Position numbers and translations under genes: made by a program
Source: Pseudomonadales bacterium
Lineage (GTDB): Bacteria; Pseudomonadota; Gammaproteobacteria; Pseudomonadales; Ketobacteraceae
Assembly (NCBI GenBank): GCA_002708905.1
Contig: PAPM01000024.1
Coordinates: forward strand, 186,001 to 250,000
Direction of reading: 5' to 3'
Length of the DNA stretch: 64,000 bases
Notes under the pieces: generated by a model
The model's input: the letters and a program-made list of their open reading frames with translations, nothing else
The model's database searches: none
What the model was told of the DNA's origin: nothing
Part shown: piece after piece, positions 37,994 through 47,448 of the stretch
How positions within the stretch are numbered: the stretch's first letter is position 1
Layout: every line of letters begins with the position of its first letter

Positions 37994-38601
37994 ACCCAGT
38001 TCGAATTTTAATAGCAGGGCTGTTGGCCCTGATTCAGTGCTCAGTTTATGCTGCGGGACAAAGTGCCCTTCAGCCCCAGCAGGTTTATCTGCACCTCGGT
38101 TATGATTGGGTTGATGTGGATGATGCTGACTTCGATGGGGCGTTTTCTGCTGAAGGGGGCTTACGTTGGGCGTTTTCTGATAATGTGCTGCTGGAGGCAG
38201 GGGTTTCCGGTATCAATGATTCGGAGACGGACACACTGGAAGATAATACAGGCTCATATCAACTTACCTTGAATAGCTGGGACTTCCTGTTGGGTGGTCA
38301 CTATCAGTTCGATTTTACCGATAAGTCCTATGGTTTTGTCCGGTTGGGCTTGCTATTCTACAGTATGGAGATCGAGCTTGAAGAGGGCTTTTACGGATTA
38401 AAGCCGTCGGGTAAGGACTCCACCAGTGATAACGGTTTCGGGTTCTATGCCGGTGGCGGTTGTGCAATCGTGATGAGTCCTAATATGACGCTCGAGGCTC
38501 AAGTGATTTTCAAACGGCGGCCTGACTTTCTGGATGGCAGCTCAAGACCATTTGATGTGGATACGACAACGATCAGCATCGGCACTCGTTATTCTTTCTA
38601 A
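37990..38601 (+). CDS. Small outer-membrane beta-barrel protein
   Basis: A 203-residue protein with a signal peptide (1-22, cleavage near VYAAG), alternating amphipathic strands such as KSYGFVRLGLLFYSMEIEL, and a final strand ending TISIGTRYSF. The terminal Phe is the standard outer-membrane insertion signal. The size fits an 8-stranded OmpX/OmpW-like or OMP_b-brl barrel. It is the last gene of the nine-gene operon, followed by a bidirectional terminator. The role is unknown; pairing with the lipoprotein suggests an outer-membrane complex. Confidence 0.83.
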   Translation: MNPVRILIAGLLALIQCSVYAAGQSALQPQQVYLHLGYDWVDVDDADFDGAFSAEGGLRWAFSDNVLLEAGVSGINDSETDTLEDNTGSYQLTLNSWDFLLGGHYQFDFTDKSYGFVRLGLLFYSMEIELEEGFYGLKPSGKDSTSDNGFGFYAGGGCAIVMSPNMTLEAQVIFKRRPDFLDGSSRPFDVDTTTISIGTRYSF

Positions 38602-38622
38602 TCCTGAATAATCAGACGCAAT

Positions 38623-38652
38623 AAAAAAGCCCCGCATTTGCGGGGCTTTTTT
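38623..38652. terminator. Bidirectional terminator between the envelope operon and acnB
   Basis: AAAAAAGCCCCGC and GCGGGGCTTTTTT form a 13-bp perfect stem including the A/T tracts around an ATTT loop. It serves both convergent genes: the beta-barrel gene (stop at 38601) and acnB (stop at 38664). Confidence 0.92.
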
Positions 38653-38663
38653 ATTTTCAGAGC

Positions 38664-41267
38664 TTAAGCGTCTTGCGCAACCGGGATTTTTACCTTGTCG
38701 GCAACATCCTGGTACTCGGCCATTTTGTCAAAGTTCAGGTAACGGTAGATGTCGGCAGCCATGCTGTCGATGTCTTTCGCGTAGGACATGTACTCTTCTG
38801 CAGTGGGCAGTTTGCCCAGTACCGCAGCAACCGAGGCCAGTTCCGCAGATCCCAGGTAGACATTGGCACCTTGACCCAGGCGGTTGGGGAAGTTACGGGT
38901 AGAAGTGGAAACTACAGTGGTATTAGGTGCTACGCGTGCCTGGTTACCCATACACAAAGAACAGCCGGGCATTTCAGTGCGGGCACCGGCACGGCCATAA
39001 ATGTTGTAGTAGCCTTCTTCCATCAACTGGTGCTCATCCATCTTGGTGGGCGGAGCCAACCAGAGACGGGTGCTGAGGGAGCCCCCAGGCACTTTATCCA
39101 GCAACTTGCCGGCAGCCCGGAAGTGACCGATGTTGGTCATACAGGAACCGATAAATACTTCGTCGATCTTGTCGCCGGCAACGTCAGACAGTGTTTTGGC
39201 ATCGTCTGGATCGTTGGGGCAGCACAGGATAGGCTCTGCGATCTCATCCATGTTGATTTCGATGACTTCGCAATACTCCGCATCTGCATCAGCGCGCATC
39301 AGGCTTGGGTTAGCCAGCCATTCTTCCATGGCAGTGATGCGACGCTCCAGAGTACGTGCAGCACCGTAGCCATTGGCAATCATCCACTTCAACAGGGTGA
39401 TATTGGATTTCAGGTACTCTGCAACAGAATCTTCTGACAGGGTGATAGTACAACCCGCTGCGGAACGCTCGGCAGAGGCGTCAGACAGTTCGAAAGCCTG
39501 TTCTACGGTCAGGTCTTCCAAACCTTCGATTTCCAATACTCGGCCGGAGAAGATGTTCTTCTTGCCTTTCTTCTCCACGGTCAGCAGACCGGCTTTGATC
39601 GCGTACAGCGGGATGGCGTGTACCAGGTCACGCAGGGTGATACCGGGTTGACGGGTACCGGTGAAACGTACCAGCACGGATTCAGGCATATCCAGCGGCA
39701 TAACGCCGGTAGCCGCCGCAAATGCCACCAGACCGGAACCCGCTGGGAACGAGATACCGATTGGGAAACGGGTGTGGGAGTCACCGCCGGTACCGACGGT
39801 ATCGGGCAACAACATACGGTTCAGCCAGCTGTGGATGATGCCGTCTCCAGGACGCAGTGATACACCGCCGCGGTTCATGATGAAGTCCGGCAGGGTGTGC
39901 TGCATTTCCACGTCGACAGGCTTGGGGTAAGCCGCAGTGTGACAGAAGGATTGCATGGTCAGGTCAGCTGAGAAGCCCAGACAAGCGAGGTCTTTCAGTT
40001 CGTCGCGGGTCATGGGGCCGGTAGTGTCTTGTGAACCCACAGTGGTCATTCTGGGCTCACAGTATTGACCCGGACGCACGCCTTCAACGCCACAGGCTTT
40101 ACCGACCATTTTCTGGGCCAGGGTAAAGCCTTTGGTGGACTCAGCCACAGAAACAGGTGAACGGAATAGATCAGAGGCACCCAGGCCCAATGCTTCGCGG
40201 GCACGGTTGGTCAGGCCTCGACCGATAATCAAATTGATGCGGCCACCGGCGCGTACTTCGTCGATCAATACGTCGGATTTCAATTCGAACTCAGAAACAA
40301 CTTCGTCAGAACCGTGCTTCTTGATCTTGCCTTCATAGGGGAAGATATCAACCACGTCGCCCATGTTGAGGTTGGATACGTCCGCTTCGAAGGGCAGGGC
40401 GCCAGCATCTTCCATTGTGTTGAAGAAGATGGGGGCGATTTTGCTGCCGATACAAATGCCGCCCTGGCGCTTGTTGGGCACGTAAGGGATGTCGTCGCCG
40501 GTAAACCACAGCACCGAGTTGGTGGCTGACTTACGGGATGAACCGGTACCCACTACGTCACCAACATAGGCAACGGTATGACCCTTCGCTTTCAGCTCTT
40601 GGATCTGGCTGATTGGGCCAATCTCACCGGGCTTTTCCGGTTTGATGCCTTCGCGCTCATTTTTCAGCATGGCATTGGCGTGCAGGGGGATATCCGGGCG
40701 GGACCAGGCATCCTGAGCAGGGGACAGGTCATCGGTATTGGTTTCGCCGGTTACCTTGAAAACGGTAATGGTCATTTTTTGCGGCAGTTCAGGCTTGCTG
40801 GTGAACCACTCGCCGTCAGCCCAGGATTGCAGTACTTTTTTGGCGTTCTCGCTGTTCTTGGATTTTTCCACCACGTCGTGGAAGGCGTCAAACACCAGCA
40901 GCGTTTTGGACAGGCCTGCAACAGCCAGATCACCCACTTCTGCGTCGTCCAGCAGATCGATCATAGGCTGAACGTTGTAACCACCCAGCATGGTTCCAAG
41001 CAGCTCAGTGGCTTTACGCTTGTCAACCAATGGGGAGGCAGCTTCACCTTTAGCGACCGCGGCCAGGAATCCGGCCTTCACATAGGCAGCTTGGTCAACA
41101 CCGGCAGGAATACGATAGGTCAGCAGCTCAACCAGGAACTCCTCTTCACCGGCTGGTGGGTTTTTGAGCAACTCCACCAGGTCGGCAACCTGTTGTTCGT
41201 CCAAGGGCTTGGGTGGGATGCCTTGGGCGGCACGTTCTTCTACATGTTTGCGATATGCTTCGAGCAC
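38664..41267 (-). CDS. acnB: Bifunctional aconitate hydratase 2/2-methylisocitrate dehydratase
   Basis: An 867-residue AcnB of the TCA cycle, also acting on 2-methylisocitrate. It has the N-terminal HEAT-like domain and then the swivel domain with [16 protein letters not shown] (~240). The [4Fe-4S] cysteines are in [12 protein letters not shown] (~710) and [10 protein letters not shown] (~770). Domain order with the HEAT domain first separates it from AcnA. The start is GTG (41267) with GAGAGG upstream, giving the conserved [16 protein letters not shown]. AcnB apoprotein can bind mRNA under iron limitation in E. coli. Confidence 0.98.
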   Translation of the reverse strand: MLEAYRKHVEERAAQGIPPKPLDEQQVADLVELLKNPPAGEEEFLVELLTYRIPAGVDQAAYVKAGFLAAVAKGEAASPLVDKRKATELLGTMLGGYNVQPMIDLLDDAEVGDLAVAGLSKTLLVFDAFHDVVEKSKNSENAKKVLQSWADGEWFTSKPELPQKMTITVFKVTGETNTDDLSPAQDAWSRPDIPLHANAMLKNEREGIKPEKPGEIGPISQIQELKAKGHTVAYVGDVVGTGSSRKSATNSVLWFTGDDIPYVPNKRQGGICIGSKIAPIFFNTMEDAGALPFEADVSNLNMGDVVDIFPYEGKIKKHGSDEVVSEFELKSDVLIDEVRAGGRINLIIGRGLTNRAREALGLGASDLFRSPVSVAESTKGFTLAQKMVGKACGVEGVRPGQYCEPRMTTVGSQDTTGPMTRDELKDLACLGFSADLTMQSFCHTAAYPKPVDVEMQHTLPDFIMNRGGVSLRPGDGIIHSWLNRMLLPDTVGTGGDSHTRFPIGISFPAGSGLVAFAAATGVMPLDMPESVLVRFTGTRQPGITLRDLVHAIPLYAIKAGLLTVEKKGKKNIFSGRVLEIEGLEDLTVEQAFELSDASAERSAAGCTITLSEDSVAEYLKSNITLLKWMIANGYGAARTLERRITAMEEWLANPSLMRADADAEYCEVIEINMDEIAEPILCCPNDPDDAKTLSDVAGDKIDEVFIGSCMTNIGHFRAAGKLLDKVPGGSLSTRLWLAPPTKMDEHQLMEEGYYNIYGRAGARTEMPGCSLCMGNQARVAPNTTVVSTSTRNFPNRLGQGANVYLGSAELASVAAVLGKLPTAEEYMSYAKDIDSMAADIYRYLNFDKMAEYQDVADKVKIPVAQDA

Positions 41268-41493
41268 GGTATGACCTCTCTACAGTGTGACTTCGATTGC
41301 GGTGGGCCGGTTTTGCCAGCCAGCGGATGCCCCCTATGTAAGGTGGGCGAGCGATCTCGAAAAATTAGCGCGCGGATTATACCAAACTTCGAATCAGTTT
41401 ACAGCAGCCTGATCCGCGGGTACCCATTCAGGGCATTTATGTAAGTTATTGATTTTTTGAATGTTGAGAGTTGGGCGGCTGGTGACTCCTGAG

Positions 41494-42411
41494 TCAATTG
41501 TAGGGCCTGGGCTCATTGTTGGGCCGCCGCTTGAAACGTTTGTATTCCCATTGGTACTGTTTCGGGTCCCGCAGAATGATCCGCTCGACGCATCGGTTCA
41601 TGGCGGCTGCAGAGACTTCGATGTCTTCGCTGTAGAAGTCATCTTCCACCGGTTCAAAGAACACGTGAAAGGTTTTGCCATCGGGGTTGCGCTGGCAACC
41701 GAAGCCGATTGCCACTGATCCTGTGTCATTGGTCAGCTTGCTCACCAGGCGTGGAGTCAGCGCCGGCACGCCGAAAAAGGGTGCCCATACACCGCTTTTC
41801 ACCGTCGGTTCCTGATCGGGGAGTACACCGGTTGCTTTGCCCTGTGGTAACGCTTTGAACAGGGCTATAACGCCTCGCTTATCAGCCGCCACCATCTTGG
41901 TGTTTTGGGAGCGGGCGCGATAAATCAGCTGGTCCAGCGCTGGGGATTCGGCAGGCTTATACATCGCAAGCAGATCACATTTTTCCGCCATGTAATAGTT
42001 GCTCAATTCCCAGTTGCCAAAATGAGGAACGATAAAGACCACACCCTTATTCTTTGCCAGGGCGTCATCCAGGATGCTCTCATTATCAGCGTAGGTGATC
42101 AGGTTTAACAGCTTGCCGGATGGTTGGCTCCAGGCAGCGGCTATCTCAAAGGCGGTCCGCGTAGTCTCGCAAATGGATTGTCTGGCAAGCTTTAAGCGTT
42201 CTACAGGGTCCATTGCGGGGAAGCACATTTCCAGGTTGATTAATGTCACCTTTCTGGCGCCGGGAGCCAGATACCAGACTGCATGCCCCAGCCACTCACC
42301 CATCTTTCCCAGTACCCAGAGTGGGAGTTTGCCGAAGATGCCAATCAACGCGACGAGTAACTTGCCACCTATGTCGCTGTTATTGGGTTTGGTTTCAGAC
42401 TGCTTGCTCAC
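41494..42411 (-). CDS. LpxL/LpxM family lysophospholipid/lipid A acyltransferase
   Basis: A 305-residue acyltransferase with an N-terminal membrane anchor (~15-50) and the catalytic HFGNWE motif (~130), the HX4E form of the family. ATGVLPDQEP (~200) and FFGVPALTPRLVSKLTND are further family blocks. It probably adds a secondary acyl chain to lipid A precursors or a related lipid in the inner membrane. Which LpxL/LpxM role it plays cannot be told. It is divergent from miaE with 111 bp between the starts. Confidence 0.9.
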   Translation of the reverse strand: MSKQSETKPNNSDIGGKLLVALIGIFGKLPLWVLGKMGEWLGHAVWYLAPGARKVTLINLEMCFPAMDPVERLKLARQSICETTRTAFEIAAAWSQPSGKLLNLITYADNESILDDALAKNKGVVFIVPHFGNWELSNYYMAEKCDLLAMYKPAESPALDQLIYRARSQNTKMVAADKRGVIALFKALPQGKATGVLPDQEPTVKSGVWAPFFGVPALTPRLVSKLTNDTGSVAIGFGCQRNPDGKTFHVFFEPVEDDFYSEDIEVSAAAMNRCVERIILRDPKQYQWEYKRFKRRPNNEPRPYN

Positions 42412-42461
42412 CTAATTAAGATATTCCAATCACATTGAAGGGACATAGAATAGGATAAAAA

Positions 42462-42490
42462 TCGATTTCGCACTATGGTGTACGTATAAT
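42462..42490 (+). promoter_or_regulatory. Probable miaE promoter
   Basis: TCGATT (42462-42467) and a perfect TATAAT (42485-42490) are spaced by 17 bp, ending 32 bp before the miaE start. The -35 differs from consensus at several positions, so moderate strength is expected. Confidence 0.5.
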
Positions 42491-42522
42491 CCAGCTACTT
42501 TCGGCATCTGAGACACGGCAAT

Positions 42523-43146
42523 ATGGTAGAAATGAGTGAAGTAAGATCCTTTCTTGGTTGTGGGACGCCTTCCCAATGGATTGACGCAGCACTGGTGAAC
42601 CTGCCGACTTTGTTGATCGATCATGCCCACTGTGAAAAAAAGGCGGCGTCAACTGCCCTCAACCTGCTGTTTCGATACGTAGACCGGCGCAATCTTTTGT
42701 CCAAACTCTCCCAGTTGGCGCGGGAAGAGCTGCTCCACTTTGAGCAGGTGGTGGAGTTGATGGAGAGCCATGGGATTCGTTATGACCATATGACTCCGGC
42801 GCGCTACGCCATGGGCTTGCGCAAGCATATCCGTCATACCGAGCCTGAAAAGTTGGTGGATACCTTAATTATTGGAGCGTTTATCGAAGCGCGGTCCTGC
42901 GAGCGATTTGAGGCTTTGGCCCCCCGTCTACTGGAAAATCCGGAAACCCAGCATATTGGGAAGTACTATCAGTTCTTGCTGAAGTCAGAAAGCCGGCACT
43001 TTGAGGATTACCTCACGCTTGCCCGGGAATATTCCCCTGAGCCCATTGATAATCGCGTGAACACCTTTCGGGAAATCGAACGCGAACTCATTGAGTCTGA
43101 AGATCATGAATTTAGATTCCACAGTGGTATACCGGCAAAGAATTAA
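42523..43146 (+). CDS. miaE: tRNA-(ms2io6A) hydroxylase MiaE
   Basis: A 207-residue non-haem diiron monooxygenase that hydroxylates the isopentenyl group of 2-methylthio-N6-isopentenyladenosine at tRNA position 37. Ferritin-like helices carry the iron ligands: Glu in DHAHCEKKA (~38), EELLHFE (~68-74), Glu in GAFIEARSCERFE (~120) and SESRHFEDYL (~150). An ATG at 42532 (MSEVRSFLG) is an alternative start. It converges on lpxH with a 6-bp gap. Confidence 0.93.
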   Translation: MVEMSEVRSFLGCGTPSQWIDAALVNLPTLLIDHAHCEKKAASTALNLLFRYVDRRNLLSKLSQLAREELLHFEQVVELMESHGIRYDHMTPARYAMGLRKHIRHTEPEKLVDTLIIGAFIEARSCERFEALAPRLLENPETQHIGKYYQFLLKSESRHFEDYLTLAREYSPEPIDNRVNTFREIERELIESEDHEFRFHSGIPAKN

Positions 43147-43152
43147 TTGCCC

Positions 43153-43881
43153 CTAGCCGGGAAACTCAAAACTGCGAAGCTCCAGCTCTGCCTCATCGGC
43201 AATAAGGTACCAGCCCTGGCGGTGCCAGTCTCCCAGGACGATGCGCTCATAATTGCTCTTATCAATGTTGATCTGATGCCGGTCTGGTCGGTGGGTGTGA
43301 CCGTGAATGAACAGGGGAACCCGGTGTTCCCGGAAAACATTCAAAACCTCATCCTGGTTCACATCCAGAATCTCATAGGTTTTGTCTTTGGCGTCTTCCT
43401 GGCTTTGGTTGCGCGCTTGTTTGCCGAAAGCAATTCTCTCATCCAGGGGTTTCGAGAGGAACTCCTTTTGCCAGGCCGGATTGCGCACCATCTTTCGGAA
43501 ATCCATATAGAGCTTGTCATCGGTGCAGAGCGAGTCGCCATGCATCAGCAGGCATTGCCTGCCGGCCAACTCCACAAAGTAGGGCTCGTCTATTAATTTA
43601 GCACCACATTTTTCAGCAAACTGCTCCCCCAACAAAAAATCCCGGTTGCCGCGCATGATGAATACGCTACAACCCGCGTCGCCAAACTGCTGGAGTCGAG
43701 CGGCAACCTGTTGCGCGGTCGGTGTCAGGGCGTCGTCACCCAGCCAGATTTCAAAAAAATCACCGAGGATAAACAAGCGTTCAACGGCGCCTTGAAATTG
43801 ATCCAGTAGATAGAAGAACGCCCGGGTAATGTCCGGGCGTTGATCTTCCAGATGTAAATCCGAGATCAGTAATGTACGCAT
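43153..43881 (-). CDS. lpxH: UDP-2,3-diacylglucosamine diphosphatase
   Basis: A 242-residue metallophosphoesterase that makes lipid X from UDP-2,3-diacylglucosamine in lipid A synthesis at the inner-membrane face. Metal motifs are all present: ISDLHL (D8, H10), LGDFFEIWLGDD, MRGNRDFLL, LLMHGDSL and FIHGHTHRP. Its ATG lies 2 bp after the ppiB stop, the conserved ppiB-lpxH pairing. Confidence 0.97.
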   Translation of the reverse strand: MRTLLISDLHLEDQRPDITRAFFYLLDQFQGAVERLFILGDFFEIWLGDDALTPTAQQVAARLQQFGDAGCSVFIMRGNRDFLLGEQFAEKCGAKLIDEPYFVELAGRQCLLMHGDSLCTDDKLYMDFRKMVRNPAWQKEFLSKPLDERIAFGKQARNQSQEDAKDKTYEILDVNQDEVLNVFREHRVPLFIHGHTHRPDRHQINIDKSNYERIVLGDWHRQGWYLIADEAELELRSFEFPG

Positions 43882-43883
43882 TG

Positions 43884-44393
43884 TTACTCGGATACTACTT
43901 CAGCGGTTTCTATAATTACCGGTTCCATGGGAACGTCCTGATGGAAGCCGTGACGCCCGGTTTTTACGCCTTTGATTTGGTTAACAACGTCCATGCCGTC
44001 AACTACTTTGCCAAATACGGCATAACCCCAACCCTGTACGCTTTCGCCGGAGAAATTCAGGAAGTCGTTATCTTTGATGTTGATAAAAAACTGGGCGGAA
44101 GCGGAATGGGGATCCTGGGTGCGGGCCATGGCGATGGTGCCCGCATCATTCTTCAGGCCATTGTTGGCTTCGTTTTTGATTGGGTCTTTAGTGCTTTTCT
44201 GCTGCATATCTTTATCGAAACCGCCGCCCTGGATCATGAAGCCATCAATTACCCGGTGGAAGATGGTTCCGTTATAGTGACCATCGTTAACATAGCTCAC
44301 GAAGTTCTCTACGGTGACAGGGGCTTTTTCTTTGTTCAATTCAAGTTTGATGTCGCCCATGCTGGTGTGAAGAATAACTAAAATTGCTTCCAT
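43884..44393 (-). CDS. ppiB: Peptidyl-prolyl cis-trans isomerase B (cyclophilin)
   Basis: A 169-residue cyclophilin without signal peptide, so cytosolic. It has the [18 protein letters not shown] block (~42-59, catalytic Arg), [16 protein letters not shown] (~98-113) and [19 protein letters not shown]. It catalyses proline isomerisation in protein folding. The ATG follows CAGGAAA. folD lies 43 bp upstream, so folD-ppiB-lpxH may be one operon. Confidence 0.96.
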   Translation of the reverse strand: MEAILVILHTSMGDIKLELNKEKAPVTVENFVSYVNDGHYNGTIFHRVIDGFMIQGGGFDKDMQQKSTKDPIKNEANNGLKNDAGTIAMARTQDPHSASAQFFINIKDNDFLNFSGESVQGWGYAVFGKVVDGMDVVNQIKGVKTGRHGFHQDVPMEPVIIETAEVVSE

Positions 44394-44436
44394 TGTTTTT
44401 TCCTGTCTTTAGCGTATGTTTTGGTGAGAATCCTGT

Positions 44437-45291
44437 TTATTGGTGCAGGTCCTGTGCAGCGATGAGGGTGTTTTCTAATAGTGTCGCAACCGTCAGGGGT
44501 CCGACTCCGCCTGGCACCGGGGTAATCCAGCCCGCTCGTTCAGCGGCAGGTTTAAATTCCACGTCGCCCCTCAGCTTACCATCTTCACAGCGATTAATGC
44601 CCACATCAATCACAATTGCGCCTTCTTTAACCCACGTGCCCGGGATGAATTCCGGTTTGCCAACGGCCACCACCAGCAAATCAGCACGTGCTACATGTGA
44701 TTGTAAGTTTCTGGTGAATCGGTGACAGGTCGTTACCGTGCAACCGGCCAATAAGAGTTCCAGGGTCATCGGGCGCCCGACTATATTGGATGCACCCACA
44801 ATGACAGCTTCCAATCCGTGCAATGGCACCTTGGTCGACTCAATCAGTTTCATAATGCCTTTGGGTGTGCAGGGGCGCAGGAGAGGCATGCGTTGCACCA
44901 AACGACCCATGTTATAGGGGTGAAAGCCATCAACATCTTTATCGGGACGAATGGTGTTGATAACTTCCTTGTCATCAAGGTGGTCCGGTAGGGGGAGTTG
45001 TACCAGTATGCCGTCGATCTGCGGATCGTTATTCAGTGACTCCACCAACTCATTGAGTTCCTGTTGGCTTGTGCTTGCGGGTAAATCAAACGACCGCGAA
45101 ACGAATCCCACCTCTTCGCAGGACTGCCGCTTCTTGTTGACGTAAACGGCGGATGCCGCGTCGTTGCCAACCAGAATCACTGCCAACCCGGGTGCGCGCT
45201 TCCCTTCATTCAATCGCTGTGCAACAGCGCTTTTAATGTCAGCTCTGAGGCTGGCAGCAATGGCAGTGCCATCAATGATGTTTGCAGTCAT
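44437..45291 (-). CDS. folD: Methylenetetrahydrofolate dehydrogenase/cyclohydrolase
   Basis: A 284-residue bifunctional enzyme interconverting methylene-, methenyl- and formyl-tetrahydrofolate. It shows the [20 protein letters not shown] block (Tyr/Lys of the active site), [10 protein letters not shown] (~98), the [17 protein letters not shown] motif (~163) and the C-terminal [18 protein letters not shown]. Length is typical. It supplies one-carbon units to purine and methionine pathways. Confidence 0.98.
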   Translation of the reverse strand: MTANIIDGTAIAASLRADIKSAVAQRLNEGKRAPGLAVILVGNDAASAVYVNKKRQSCEEVGFVSRSFDLPASTSQQELNELVESLNNDPQIDGILVQLPLPDHLDDKEVINTIRPDKDVDGFHPYNMGRLVQRMPLLRPCTPKGIMKLIESTKVPLHGLEAVIVGASNIVGRPMTLELLLAGCTVTTCHRFTRNLQSHVARADLLVVAVGKPEFIPGTWVKEGAIVIDVGINRCEDGKLRGDVEFKPAAERAGWITPVPGGVGPLTVATLLENTLIAAQDLHQ

Positions 45292-45429
45292 AGGTCAGGT
45301 TCAGGATCCAGGCAAATTTCAACGTGAGAAACGGGGCTCAATTTCAGGCGCGGTATTGTCTCATTATACCCCTCATCGGGTAAAGATCTGGCATCAACAG
45401 GTTGATCTCATTGAATATTATGAAAGTGT

Positions 45430-45465
45430 TTGACGCGCAGCTAAGGGATGTATATCATGCGGCCC
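45430..45465 (+). promoter_or_regulatory. Promoter of the tRNA-Pro/Arg/His cluster
   Basis: TTGACG (45430-45435) and TATCAT (45453-45458) are exactly 17 bp apart. A GC-rich discriminator (GCGGCCC, 45459-45465) follows, the pattern of stringently controlled stable-RNA promoters. The first tRNA starts at 45489, leaving a leader of about 24 nt. Confidence 0.7.
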
Positions 45466-45488
45466 TCTTCACCGAAGCGGTGTTAGAA

Positions 45489-45565
45489 CGGGGCATAGCG
45501 CAGTCTGGTAGCGCGCCTGCTTTGGGAGCAGGATGTCGGGGGTTCGAATCCCTCTGCCCCGACCA
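45489..45565 (+). tRNA. tRNA-Pro (anticodon UGG)
   Basis: A 77-nt cloverleaf with acceptor arms CGGGGCA/TGCCCCG, anticodon stem CCTGC/GCAGG around loop TTTGGGA (anticodon TGG), a T arm GGTTCGAATCC and an encoded CCA. It is the first of three tRNAs in a probable single transcript. Confidence 0.97.
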
Positions 45566-45610
45566 GAATGATCAAGAAAATCAGATGATTAGCAGTGTGC
45601 TCGAGGTAAT

Positions 45611-45687
45611 GCGCTCGTAGCTCAACCGGATAGAGCATCGGCCTTCTAAGCCGGCGGTTGCAGGTTCGAGTCCTGCCGGGCGCGCCA
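45611..45687 (+). tRNA. tRNA-Arg (anticodon UCU)
   Basis: A 77-nt cloverleaf with acceptor arms GCGCTCG/CGGGCGC (one G-U pair), anticodon loop CTTCTAA between TCGGC and GCCGG (anticodon TCT), T loop GGTTCGAGTCC and an encoded CCA. It lies 45 nt after tRNA-Pro. Confidence 0.96.
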
Positions 45688-45745
45688 GCCTCTTCATCTG
45701 AAAGATCAAAACCGGTAAAGTAACCGGGTTTACAGCGGTTTGCTG

Positions 45746-45821
45746 GTGGGCGTAGCTCAGTTGGTAGAGCCCCGGATTGTGATTCCGGTCGTCGTGGGTT
45801 CAAGTCCCATCGTCCACCCCA
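45746..45821 (+). tRNA. tRNA-His (anticodon GUG)
   Basis: Acceptor arms GTGGGCG/CGTCCAC, anticodon loop TTGTGAT (GTG), T loop GGTTCAAGTCC and an encoded CCA. A G at 45745 can pair with the C at 45818, giving the extra G(-1) that marks tRNA-His. It is 112 bp upstream of tig. Confidence 0.97.
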
Positions 45822-45933
45822 TTATTCCCAGGTGCCGAGACGCGCCGGTGGGGCAAAAATCGAGACCGGTAATGTCCTCAGGATATTGCCGGTTTCTTGT
45901 TTTAAGAGCACATAACCGAAAGGTGACGTAACT

Positions 45934-47250
45934 ATGCAAGTTTCCGTGGAAACCACCTCTGGACTGGGTCGCAAATTGACCGTAGGTGTACCAGCTGAAA
46001 AAATCGATACAGCGGTAGACGAAAAACTGAAGGATGCAGCCAAGCGTGTTCGTATCGATGGTTTTCGTCCTGGTAAAGTGCCTCTAAAAGAAGTGCGTCG
46101 CCGTTTTGGCAAATCCATTCGCGAAGAAGTCATCGGCGAAGTGGTCAGCAACTCTTTTTATGATGCGGTTACTAAAGAGTCCCTGAATCCCGCTGGCTAT
46201 CCCTCAATTGAACGCACTACTGATGAGCCTGGCAAAGATTTGGAATTCGTTGCCACTTTTGAAGTGTATCCAGAAGTTCAGGTGCAGGGTCTGGAAAAAA
46301 TCTCAGTAACCCGTCCCGTTGCTGAAATCACTGAGTCCGACATTGACACTATGATCGAGCGTTTGCGTGAGCAGCGAGCTTCCTTTACCGACGTTGATCG
46401 TGCGGCGGAAGAAGGTGATCAGGTTAATATCGACTTTGAGGGCACCAAAGATGGCGTAGCTTTCGATGGTGGCACTGCAGCAGGACAGGATCTGGTGTTG
46501 GGCTCCGGTCGAATGATCCCAGGGTTTGAAGACGGGATTGTTGGTATGTCAAAAGGGGAAGAGAAGGTAATCGATGTCACTTTCCCCGAAGATTACCACT
46601 CCGAAGATTTGAAGGGGCAAGCGGTCCAGTTCAAGATTACTGTTAACCAGGTCCAGGGTCGTACTTTGCCTGAAGTGAATGAAGAGTTTATCAAGAACTT
46701 CACTCAGAAAGACGAAACCAGCATGGAAGAGTTCCGTTCCGAAATTCGCAACAATATGGAGCGTGAGCTGAAAAACGCGGTTAAGAATCGCGTTAAGAAA
46801 GAAGTGATGGATGGTGTGCTTGATAACAATGATGTTGAAGTACCCAAGGCCCTGATTGATTCTGAAATCAATCGCCAGCGCCAGCAAATGATGCAGCAGT
46901 TCGGCGGTGGTCAAAACTTCGATATGAACATGTTGCCGGCTGAGTTGTTTGAAGGTCAGGCTACCCGCGCAGTGAAACTGGCGCTTGTGTTGGGTGAGTT
47001 GATTAAAGAGAAAGAAGTCAAAGCGGATGCTGCTCGAGTGCGCAGCACCATCGAGGAAATGGCTCAACCCTACGAGAACCCGGAGCAAGTGGTAGCCTGG
47101 TACTACGAGAACCAGCAGATGCTGCAACAAGTGGAAGCCATGGTGCTTGAAGACCAGGTGGTTGATCTGATCCTGGAGCAGGCGACTGTGACTGATCAAG
47201 AAATGAGCTATGAAGAAGCGGTCAAGCAGCCTCAAAATGAAGCTGAGTAG
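45934..47250 (+). CDS. tig: Trigger factor
   Basis: A 438-residue ribosome-bound chaperone and prolyl isomerase. The ribosome-binding signature GFRPGKVPLKEVRRRFGKS lies at ~43-61. The FKBP-type PPIase domain (~155-245) includes DFEGTKDGVAFDGG and LGSGRMIPGFEDGIVGM, followed by the long helical C-terminal chaperone arms. An AAAGGTGA ribosome-binding site precedes the ATG. It heads the conserved tig-clpP-clpX-lon order. Confidence 0.98.
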   Translation: MQVSVETTSGLGRKLTVGVPAEKIDTAVDEKLKDAAKRVRIDGFRPGKVPLKEVRRRFGKSIREEVIGEVVSNSFYDAVTKESLNPAGYPSIERTTDEPGKDLEFVATFEVYPEVQVQGLEKISVTRPVAEITESDIDTMIERLREQRASFTDVDRAAEEGDQVNIDFEGTKDGVAFDGGTAAGQDLVLGSGRMIPGFEDGIVGMSKGEEKVIDVTFPEDYHSEDLKGQAVQFKITVNQVQGRTLPEVNEEFIKNFTQKDETSMEEFRSEIRNNMERELKNAVKNRVKKEVMDGVLDNNDVEVPKALIDSEINRQRQQMMQQFGGGQNFDMNMLPAELFEGQATRAVKLALVLGELIKEKEVKADAARVRSTIEEMAQPYENPEQVVAWYYENQQMLQQVEAMVLEDQVVDLILEQATVTDQEMSYEEAVKQPQNEAE

Positions 47251-47265
47251 TATTTGACCATAAGT

Positions 47266-47298
47266 AAAAGCGCGGCCTTGGTGCCGCGCTTTTTTTTT
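47266..47298 (+). terminator. Intrinsic terminator after tig
   Basis: AGCGCGGC (47269-47276) and GCCGCGCT (47283-47290) form an 8-bp stem with a 6-nt loop, followed by eight more T residues. It lies about 20 bp after the tig stop. Confidence 0.92.
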
Positions 47299-47356
47299 GC
47301 CTAAAGCATGTGATCCTTTTCGTAATGGCGCTATAGTAAATAAGCGAGCCAAGGTA

Positions 47357-47388
47357 TTGAAATTTCTTACAAAGGCCTCACCTAATTA
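47357..47388 (+). promoter_or_regulatory. Possible heat-shock-type promoter of clpP
   Basis: TTGAAA (47357-47362) is followed after 13 bp by CCTCACCTAATTA, which only partly resembles the sigma-32 -10 (CCCCATNT). clpPX is heat-induced in many gammaproteobacteria, which makes a sigma-32 site plausible here, but the match is weak. Confidence 0.3.
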
Positions 47389-47448
47389 GTGTGCTGGACC
47401 ATTTGTTACAAGACCACCACCATTGTCTGAAAATGTAAGGATCATGAC

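Noticed and set aside
40578-41444. 288-codon open frame on the plus strand opposite acnB
   Set aside because: It lies antisense to a certain gene, has no recognisable domains, and reads as a shadow of acnB codon usage.
46549-47352. 267-codon minus-strand frame across the end of tig
   Set aside because: It spans the tig terminator and is antisense to the conserved trigger factor; no domain is visible.
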